Positions 58,722-64,000 of a stretch of 64,000 bases of DNA are shown piece after piece. Each line of letters opens with the position of its first letter. Position 1 is the stretch's first letter. Position numbers and translations under genes: made by a program. Below the pieces are notes generated by a model that worked only from the letters and a program-made list of their open reading frames with translations, ran no database searches and was not told where the DNA came from. This DNA comes from Pseudomonas putida S13.1.2 (GTDB taxonomy: Bacteria > Pseudomonadota > Gammaproteobacteria > Pseudomonadales > Pseudomonadaceae), in contig NZ_CP010979.1 in the NCBI RefSeq assembly GCF_000498395.2, positions 5,118,501 through 5,182,500 of the forward strand, given 5' to 3'.

Positions 58722-60104
58722 ATGACGTCGGTAACCCCGTGCGCCAGTTCTTCCAGCGAGATGAATGACTTCCTCCAGGCCCATCCGGAAACGCAGTACG
58801 TCGACCTGCTGATTTCCGACATGAATGGCGTGGTACGTGGCAAGCGCATCGAGCGGGCCAGCCTGCACAAGGTGTACGAGAAAGGCATCAACCTGCCGGC
58901 TTCGCTGTTCGCCCTGGACATCAACGGTTCCACGGTAGAGAGCACCGGCCTTGGCCTGGACATTGGCGATGCCGACCGCATCTGCTTCCCGATCCCTGGC
59001 ACGCTGTCGGATGAGCCGTGGCAGAAACGCCCCACCGCCCAGCTGCTGATGACCATGCACGAGATCGAAGGCGCGCCGTTTTTCGCCGACCCACGCGAAG
59101 TACTGCGTCAGGTGGTGAGCAAGTTCGACGATCTGGGCCTCACCATTTGCGCGGCGTTCGAGCTGGAGTTCTACCTGATCGATCAGGACAACCTCAACGG
59201 CCGCCCGCAGCCGCCGCGCTCGCCCATTTCCGGCAAGCGTCCGCAGTCGACCCAGGTGTACCTGATCGACGACCTCGACGAATATGCCGACTGCCTGCAG
59301 GACATGCTCGAAGCGGCCAAGGAGCAGGGCCTGCCTGCCGATGCCATCGTCAAGGAAAGCGCCCCGGCGCAGTTCGAGGTCAACCTGCACCACGTGGCCG
59401 ACCCGCTGAAGGCCTGCGACTACGCGATCCTGCTCAAGCGGCTGATCAAGAACGTGGCCTACGACCATGAAATGGATACCACCTTCATGGCCAAGCCCTA
59501 CCCGGGCCAGGCGGGCAACGGCCTGCACGTGCATATCTCGCTGCTGGACAAGAAAACCGGCAAGAACATCTTCTCGAGCGATGACCCGCTGCAAAGCGAC
59601 GCGCTGCGCCACGCCATTGGTGGTGTGCTGGAGACCATGCCGGCGTCCATGGCCTTCCTCTGCCCGAACATCAACTCCTACCGCCGCTTCGGCGCGCAGT
59701 TCTACGTGCCCAATGCACCGAGCTGGGGCCTGGACAACCGCACCGTGGCCGTGCGCGTGCCTACCGACAGCAGCGAAAACGTGCGCCTGGAACACCGCGT
59801 GGCCGGGGCCGATGCCAACCCGTACCTGATGCTCGCGGCAATCCTTGCCGGCGTGCATCACGGCTTGACCAACAAGGTCGAGCCGGATGCCCCGATCGAG
59901 GGCAACTCCTACGAGCAGCTGGAACAGAGCCTGCCGAACAACCTGCGTGATGCCCTGCGCGCGCTGGACGACAGCGAAGTGCTCAACCAATACATCAGCC
60001 CGGACTACATCGATATCTTCGTGGCCTGCAAGGAAAGCGAGCTGGCCGAGTTCGAAGTGTCGATTTCCGACCTTGAGTACAACTGGTACCTGCACACGGT
60101 GTAA
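58722..60104 (+). CDS. puuA: Glutamine-synthetase family protein, gamma-glutamylpolyamine synthetase (PuuA-like)
   Basis: A 460-residue protein from 58722 (MTSVTPCASSSSEMNDFLQA), chosen because AAAGGA lies eight bases before it; the ATG at 58713 would overlap the ribosome site. The glutamine-synthetase fold is clear: beta-grasp N-terminus (DLLISDMNGVVRGKRIERAS), then FELEFYLIDQDN, the ATP/glutamate-site block PAQFEVNLHHVADPLKACDY, GNGLHVHISLLDKKTGKN and RLEHRVAGADANPYLMLAAI. The type with a puuD and a permease next to it is gamma-glutamylputrescine synthetase or a gamma-glutamyl-polyamine relative, not nitrogen-assimilation GlnA. It starts polyamine breakdown by joining glutamate to the amine. 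Confidence 0.9.
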   Translation: MTSVTPCASSSSEMNDFLQAHPETQYVDLLISDMNGVVRGKRIERASLHKVYEKGINLPASLFALDINGSTVESTGLGLDIGDADRICFPIPGTLSDEPWQKRPTAQLLMTMHEIEGAPFFADPREVLRQVVSKFDDLGLTICAAFELEFYLIDQDNLNGRPQPPRSPISGKRPQSTQVYLIDDLDEYADCLQDMLEAAKEQGLPADAIVKESAPAQFEVNLHHVADPLKACDYAILLKRLIKNVAYDHEMDTTFMAKPYPGQAGNGLHVHISLLDKKTGKNIFSSDDPLQSDALRHAIGGVLETMPASMAFLCPNINSYRRFGAQFYVPNAPSWGLDNRTVAVRVPTDSSENVRLEHRVAGADANPYLMLAAILAGVHHGLTNKVEPDAPIEGNSYEQLEQSLPNNLRDALRALDDSEVLNQYISPDYIDIFVACKESELAEFEVSISDLEYNWYLHTV

Positions 60105-60108
60105 GCCC

Positions 60109-60882
60109 ATGAGCGCAAATGCGGTCCCCTTGATCGGTGTCAGCGCCTGCCGCCAGCAGGTGGGGAAGAACTCGTCGCACACGGTAGGCGACAAGTATGT
60201 CGAGGCGGCCGGCTTTGCCGGTTTGCCGCTGATCCTGCCGGCCCGAGACGGGGGCAGCGACACGCAGGCGCTATTGGCCCGGCTGCACGGCATTGTTTTT
60301 ACCGGCTCGCCTTCAAATATCGAACCGCATCATTACAATGGCGCCCCTAGCGTAGCCGGGACACGGCACGATCTGGCGCGCGATCGCCTGACCCTGCCGC
60401 TGCTGCAGGCAGCGATTGCCGCCGGCGTGCCGGTGTTCTGCATCTGTCGTGGCTACCAGGAACTGAATGTGGCGCTTGGCGGCAGCCTGCACCAGCGCGT
60501 GCAGGAAATGCCCGGGTACCTTGACCACCGCGAACCTGAGGACGCACCCCTGGAGGTGCAATACGGCCCTCGTCACCCTGTCGGCATCGAGCCAGGCGGG
60601 TTGTTCGAGCGCCTGGGCCTGGCGGCGCAGTTCGAGGTCAACTCGCTGCACAGCCAGGGTATCGACCGCCTGGCCCCGGGCCTGCGTGTCGAGGCGCGGG
60701 CCCCGGATGGCCTGATCGAAGCGGTGTCCATGCCTGCGGCGCCGGGCTTTGTGCTTGGCGTGCAATGGCACCCAGAGTGGCGCTTCACCGAAAACCCAGT
60801 CTCGCTGCGCCTGTTCCAGGCGTTTCGCGAGGCCTGCATTGCCTACGCGGCACGGGAGGGCGCACGGCAGGAGACATTCTGA
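60109..60882 (+). CDS. puuD: Gamma-glutamyl-gamma-aminobutyrate hydrolase (PuuD-like)
   Basis: A 257-residue class I glutamine-amidotransferase-like hydrolase starting MSANAVPLIGVSACRQQ; four bases separate it from the puuA-like stop. The nucleophile is in PVFCICRGYQELNVALGGSL near residue 110, with the catalytic histidine in VLGVQWHPEWRF near 220. FTGSPSNIEPHHY and HSQGIDRLAPGLRVEA are typical of the PuuD/YcjL group. It releases GABA or a similar product from its gamma-glutamyl conjugate in polyamine catabolism. Second gene of the module. The final residues (REGARQETF) lie just before a hairpin preceding the permease gene. Confidence 0.9.
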   Translation: MSANAVPLIGVSACRQQVGKNSSHTVGDKYVEAAGFAGLPLILPARDGGSDTQALLARLHGIVFTGSPSNIEPHHYNGAPSVAGTRHDLARDRLTLPLLQAAIAAGVPVFCICRGYQELNVALGGSLHQRVQEMPGYLDHREPEDAPLEVQYGPRHPVGIEPGGLFERLGLAAQFEVNSLHSQGIDRLAPGLRVEARAPDGLIEAVSMPAAPGFVLGVQWHPEWRFTENPVSLRLFQAFREACIAYAAREGARQETF

Positions 60883-60940
60883 CGTCAGCCGAAGGTCTCG
60901 GATGACGGGTTCCCGGCAGCAAGCTTTCAATGAGTGAAAG

Positions 60941-60962
60941 CAGGCCTTGTGCGCAAGGCCTG
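60941..60962 (+). repeat. Hairpin between puuD- and permease genes
   Basis: CAGGCCTTG-TGCG-CAAGGCCTG: a perfect 9-bp stem with a tetraloop, without a following T run. It lies 34 bases before the permease start and may modulate expression of the last gene. Confidence 0.6.
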
Positions 60963-60995
60963 CGAAAACAATTCCAAAATTTACGGCAAATACTC

Positions 60996-62537
60996 ATGAG
61001 CAATTATACAGAAGCCGGCCGCCCACCCGATGTGGCGGCCGACGCAGGCAACACCCAACGCGGCAAGGGCCTGGCCAAAGGCCGCCTGGGCCTGTTGGCC
61101 AGCGTGGTGCTGGGCATTTCCACCATCGCCCCGGTCTACACCCTGACGGGCGCCCTTGGCCCCACCGTGCGCGAGGTGGGTGCCCACCTGCCAGCCGTGT
61201 TCATCGTCGGCTTCCTGCCGATGCTGCTGGTGGCCCTGGGCTACCGCGAACTGAACTCGGCAGAGCCGGACAGCGGTACTTCGTTCACCTGGTCGGCGCG
61301 TGCCTTCGGCCCGATGATCGGCTGGATCGGCGGCTGGGGGCTGGTGGTCGCCACCACCATCGTGCTGTCGAACCTGGCGGGGGTGGCGGTCGATTTCTTC
61401 TACCTGTTCCTTGGCCAGATCACCGGCAAGCATGAACTGGCAGCGTTGGCCGACAACCTGTTGATCAACATCAGCACCTGTTGCGTGTTCATCGGCCTGG
61501 CCGTGTGGATATGCTGTCGCGGCATCGCCACCACCATGACCGTGCAGTACGGCCTGGTGGCCCTGCAGTTGCTGGTGCTGATCGGCTTTGCCTTTGCCGC
61601 CTTCGGCGGCACCACTGCGCCGCCACCGCTGGCGTTCGATTTCGCCTGGTTCAACCCGTTCGGTGTCGAGTCGTTCTCGGCCTTTGCCGCCGGGCTGTCG
61701 CTGTCTATCTTCATCTTCTGGGGCTGGGACACGTGCCTGACCGTCAGCGAAGAGTCGGTGGGCAGCGAAGAAGTGCCAGGCAAGGCCGCCACCTGGACGG
61801 TGATGTTGATCCTCGGGCTGTACCTGTTCACCGCCATCGCCACGCTGCAGTTTGCCGGTATCAGCGAAACCGGGCTGGGCCTGAACAACCCACGCATCCA
61901 GGAGAACGTCTTCGCCCACCTGGCCGGCCCGGTCATGGGGCCGCTGGCAATCCTGATGTCCATCGCCGTGCTGGCCAGCACCGCGGCGTCGCTGCAGTCC
62001 ACCTTCGTGGCGCCGGCGCGCACCCTGTTGGCCATGGGTTACTACGGTGCGGTACCGCAGAAGTTCGCCAGCGTCTGTCCGCGTTCGCAAACCCCGCGCT
62101 ACGCCACCATTTGCGCCGGCCTGGCAGCAGGCCTGTTCTACGTGACCATGCGTACCCTGAGCGAGAACGTGCTGGCGGATACCATCACCGCGCTAGGCAT
62201 GATGATCTGCTTCTACTATTCGCTGACCGCGTTCGCCTGCGTCTGGTATTTCCGCGCCAGCCTGTTCGACAGCCTGCGCCACTTCATCATGCGCGGCCTG
62301 TGCCCGCTGGTAGGTGGGGTGATCTTGTCGGTGATCTTCGCGCGTACCGCCATCGACAGCGCCTCGCCGGACTTCGGCAGTGGCTCGCATGTGGGCGGGC
62401 TGGGGCTGGTATTCGTGATTGCCGCGATCATCTCGGTGCTCGGCATCGGGCTGATGATGCTGTCGCGCATGCGGGCGCCGGCTTACTTCCTGGGGGCCAC
62501 CCTGCGTCAGCAGGCTACCCTGCCTTTGCAGGAATAA
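60996..62537 (+). CDS. puuP: APC-family amino-acid/polyamine permease (PuuP-like)
   Basis: A 513-residue transporter with about 12 spans starting MSNYTEAGRPPDVAADAGNT. APC-superfamily features are the glycine-rich LLASVVLGISTIAPVYTLTG, GTSFTWSARAFGPMIGWIGG in the second or third span, and WGWDTCLTVSEESVGSEEVP in the region of span six. Given its position after puuA- and puuD-like genes, it probably imports putrescine or a related amine by proton symport. It has no soluble domain. Named puuP-like from context; sequence alone would only say APC amino-acid permease. Confidence 0.88.
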   Translation: MSNYTEAGRPPDVAADAGNTQRGKGLAKGRLGLLASVVLGISTIAPVYTLTGALGPTVREVGAHLPAVFIVGFLPMLLVALGYRELNSAEPDSGTSFTWSARAFGPMIGWIGGWGLVVATTIVLSNLAGVAVDFFYLFLGQITGKHELAALADNLLINISTCCVFIGLAVWICCRGIATTMTVQYGLVALQLLVLIGFAFAAFGGTTAPPPLAFDFAWFNPFGVESFSAFAAGLSLSIFIFWGWDTCLTVSEESVGSEEVPGKAATWTVMLILGLYLFTAIATLQFAGISETGLGLNNPRIQENVFAHLAGPVMGPLAILMSIAVLASTAASLQSTFVAPARTLLAMGYYGAVPQKFASVCPRSQTPRYATICAGLAAGLFYVTMRTLSENVLADTITALGMMICFYYSLTAFACVWYFRASLFDSLRHFIMRGLCPLVGGVILSVIFARTAIDSASPDFGSGSHVGGLGLVFVIAAIISVLGIGLMMLSRMRAPAYFLGATLRQQATLPLQE

Positions 62538-62543
62538 ATAATT

Positions 62544-62661
62544 GGGGCCGCTCTGCGGCCCTTCGCGGGCACGCCCGCTCCCACAGGTACAGCGCACGCC
62601 TCAGGGCGGTGACTAACCTGTGGGAGCGGGCGTGCCCGCGAAGGGCTGCAAAGCAGCCCCA
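62544..62661. repeat. REP inverted pair at the other border of the polyamine module
   Basis: Copies at 62544-62586 (GGGGCCGCTCTGCGGCCC then TTCGCGGGCACGCCCGCTC) and 62618-62661 (CCTGTGGGAGCGGGCGTGCC ... GGGCTGCAAAGCAGCCCC) face each other between the permease gene and gmk. Confidence 0.92.
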
Positions 62662-62669
62662 ATCGTTGT

Positions 62670-63290
62670 TCAGCCGATCAACTGCTTCAGTAGAGACCCG
62701 TGGCGCTGTTGCTGCTTCTTCAGCAGCAGGCGATTCGAGCGGAACACCGCTTTCAAGTCTTCCAGCGCCGCGTCGAAATCATCATTGATGATCACGTAGT
62801 CATACTCGTCGTAGTGCACCATCTCGCTGACCGCTTCTTTCATGCGCCCGGCGATGATCGCTTCGCTGTCCTGCCCGCGGCCGTCCAGGCGCTGACGAAG
62901 CGCTTCCTGGCTTGGCGGCAGGATGAACACCGACAACGCCTGCGGCATCAGCTTGCGCACCTGCTGGGCGCCTTGCCAGTCGATCTCCAGGATCAGGTCA
63001 TAGCCCTGGTCCAGGGTCTGCTGCAGCGCGCTGCGCGAGGTGCCGTAGAAGTTGCCGAACACTTCGGCATGCTCCAGGAAGTCGCCTTGCTGGATCAGCG
63101 CCTTGAACTCCTCGTGGACCACGAAGTGGTAGTTCACCCCGTGTTCCTCGCCCGGGCGCATGGCGCGGGTGGTGTGCGAGACCGAGACGCGGATTTGCTG
63201 GTCGTCCTTGGTCAGGGCCGTTACCAGGCTGGTCTTGCCGGCGCCCGAAGGGGCCGAAACGATGTAGAGGGTGCCGCTGCTGTGGTTCAT
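62670..63290 (-). CDS. gmk: Guanylate kinase
   Basis: A 206-residue kinase that converts GMP to GDP with ATP. Start at 63290 (MNHSSGTLYIVSAPSGAGKT); the frame is open 13 codons upstream into yicC. Walker A is SAPSGAGKTSLVTAL, the GMP-binding region VSVSHTTRAMRPGEEHGVNY, and ILEIDWQGAQQVRKLMP marks the second motif. The protein ends KKQQQRHGSLLKQLIG. It lies 13 bases downstream of yicC on the same strand, the usual arrangement, but on its 3' side the polyamine module separates it from rpoZ. Confidence 0.97.
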   Translation of the reverse strand: MNHSSGTLYIVSAPSGAGKTSLVTALTKDDQQIRVSVSHTTRAMRPGEEHGVNYHFVVHEEFKALIQQGDFLEHAEVFGNFYGTSRSALQQTLDQGYDLILEIDWQGAQQVRKLMPQALSVFILPPSQEALRQRLDGRGQDSEAIIAGRMKEAVSEMVHYDEYDYVIINDDFDAALEDLKAVFRSNRLLLKKQQQRHGSLLKQLIG

Positions 63291-63303
63291 GGTCGGGGTG
63301 GCC

Positions 63304-64000
63304 TTACTCGATGTTCTGTACTTGTTCACGCATCTGTTCGATCAATACCTTCAGGTTGACCGCCGCTTGCGTGCTGCGTGGGTCGAAGGCCTTGGAGCCC
63401 AGGGTGTTGGCTTCGCGGTTGAGTTCCTGCATCAGGAAGTCCAGGCGCCGGCCGGCAGCACCGCCACCCTTGAGCACCCTGCGTACTTCGGTGACGTGGG
63501 TGCTGAGGCGGTCGAGTTCCTCGGCCACGTCGCTCTTCTGGGCCAGCAGCACCATTTCCTGCTCCAGGCGCTGCGGGTCGAGTTCGGCCTGCATGTCGCC
63601 GAAACGGTCGAGAATCTTCTGCCGCTGCGCTGCCAGCATCTGCGGCACCAGGGCGCGCAGGGTGGTGACTTCGCTGGTCATGTTATCCAGGCGCTCGTTG
63701 ATCAGCCGGGCCAGTTCCTGGCCTTCGCGCTGACGGCCAGCCTTGAGCTCGGCCAGTGCTTCGTCGAACAGGGCCATGGCTTCGGCGTTCAGCGCCTGTG
63801 GGTCACTGGTGTCGGCCACCAGCACACCCGGCCACGACAGCACTTCCAGCGGGTTCAGCGGTGCCGGCTGCTTGATCAGGCCGGCCACTTCCTCGGCGGC
63901 AGCGACAAGCTGTGCAGCGCGCTCGCGGTCTACCTTCAGCGGCTTGCCGTTGCTGTCTTCATTGAGGCGCAGGGTGCATTCCACCTTGCCCCGCGAAAGG
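63304..64000 (-). CDS. YicC-family protein, C-terminal part (5' end outside window)
   Basis: The last 232 residues of a YicC/YloC-like protein, open to the right edge, so the start is not visible. Blocks near the visible start (RGKVECTLRL) and near the C-terminus (DFLMQELNREANTLGSKAFD and NLKVLIEQMREQVQNIE) match the family, which includes proteins reported to act as endoribonucleases in RNA degradation. Full length is about 287 residues, so some 55 are missing. Long charged helices suggest an extended alpha-helical fold. It is the first visible gene of the yicC-gmk unit, with 13 bases before gmk. Confidence 0.92.
   Translation of the reverse strand, partial: LSRGKVECTLRLNEDSNGKPLKVDRERAAQLVAAAEEVAGLIKQPAPLNPLEVLSWPGVLVADTSDPQALNAEAMALFDEALAELKAGRQREGQELARLINERLDNMTSEVTTLRALVPQMLAAQRQKILDRFGDMQAELDPQRLEQEMVLLAQKSDVAEELDRLSTHVTEVRRVLKGGGAAGRRLDFLMQELNREANTLGSKAFDPRSTQAAVNLKVLIEQMREQVQNIE

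Overview
The window looks like chromosomal DNA of a Pseudomonas of the P. putida group. The evidence is high GC, the protein sequences, the gene order (uvrD-zwf-hexR-pycA/oadA; pst-phoU; phoBR-ubiCA-rubredoxin; recG-oxyR; tonB-exbDB; rpoZ-spoT-ridA; gmk-yicC), and many short REP palindromes of the type found throughout P. putida genomes. I see about 66 protein genes, two of them cut by the window edges. There are no rRNA or tRNA genes, no CRISPR, no prophage and no insertion sequence. From P. putida gene order I infer a position in the oriC-proximal part of the chromosome; this cannot be read from the sequence itself.

Layout. 1-9 kb: the end of a CPA2 cation/proton antiporter, an orphan SMI1/KNR4-like protein, a Tim44-like protein, uvrD, zwf and divergent hexR with a HexR operator between them. 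9-12.4 kb: two-subunit pyruvate carboxylase with a divergent LysR regulator. 12.6-16 kb: a minus-strand operon (PaiB-like flavin protein plus two GNAT acetyltransferases) divergent from a MocR regulator whose coding sequence carries a striking array of DnaA-box-like 9-mers. 16-22 kb: a periplasmic polyamine-binding protein with acetylpolyamine amidohydrolase, an AraC regulator, aspA and a divergent HypT-like LysR regulator. 22-28 kb: purEK behind a hairpin leader, small membrane and exported proteins, a mutarotase, a thioesterase and an MFS carrier.

28-42 kb is the phosphate block: pstS-pstC-pstA-pstB-phoU in one direction, phoB-phoR in the other, with candidate Pho boxes before pstS, pstC and phoB. 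A CheY-type regulator, an M23 endopeptidase-like protein and a CNNM/CBS protein lie between them. 41-47 kb: ubiquinone entry enzymes (ubiC-ubiA), rubredoxin and its reductase, HU, an SCP2-like protein and a YbaK-HDOD fusion. 47-57.4 kb: recG-oxyR, exbB-exbD-tonB, a nucleotide-sugar-epimerase-like protein, a lipoprotein and rpoZ-spoT-ridA. 57.6-62.5 kb: a polyamine catabolism/uptake module (LysR, puuA-, puuD- and puuP-like genes) sits between rpoZ and gmk, which are neighbours in many related bacteria. The window ends with gmk and the 3' part of yicC.

Most of this is well-known core metabolism. The signals least explained by ordinary annotation are: (1) the 12-bp-periodic, rare-codon DnaA-box-like array in the MocR gene, with two further perfect boxes downstream; (2) two consecutive hairpins, the second terminator-like, in front of purE; (3) the REP-bordered polyamine module inside the gmk/rpoZ neighbourhood.
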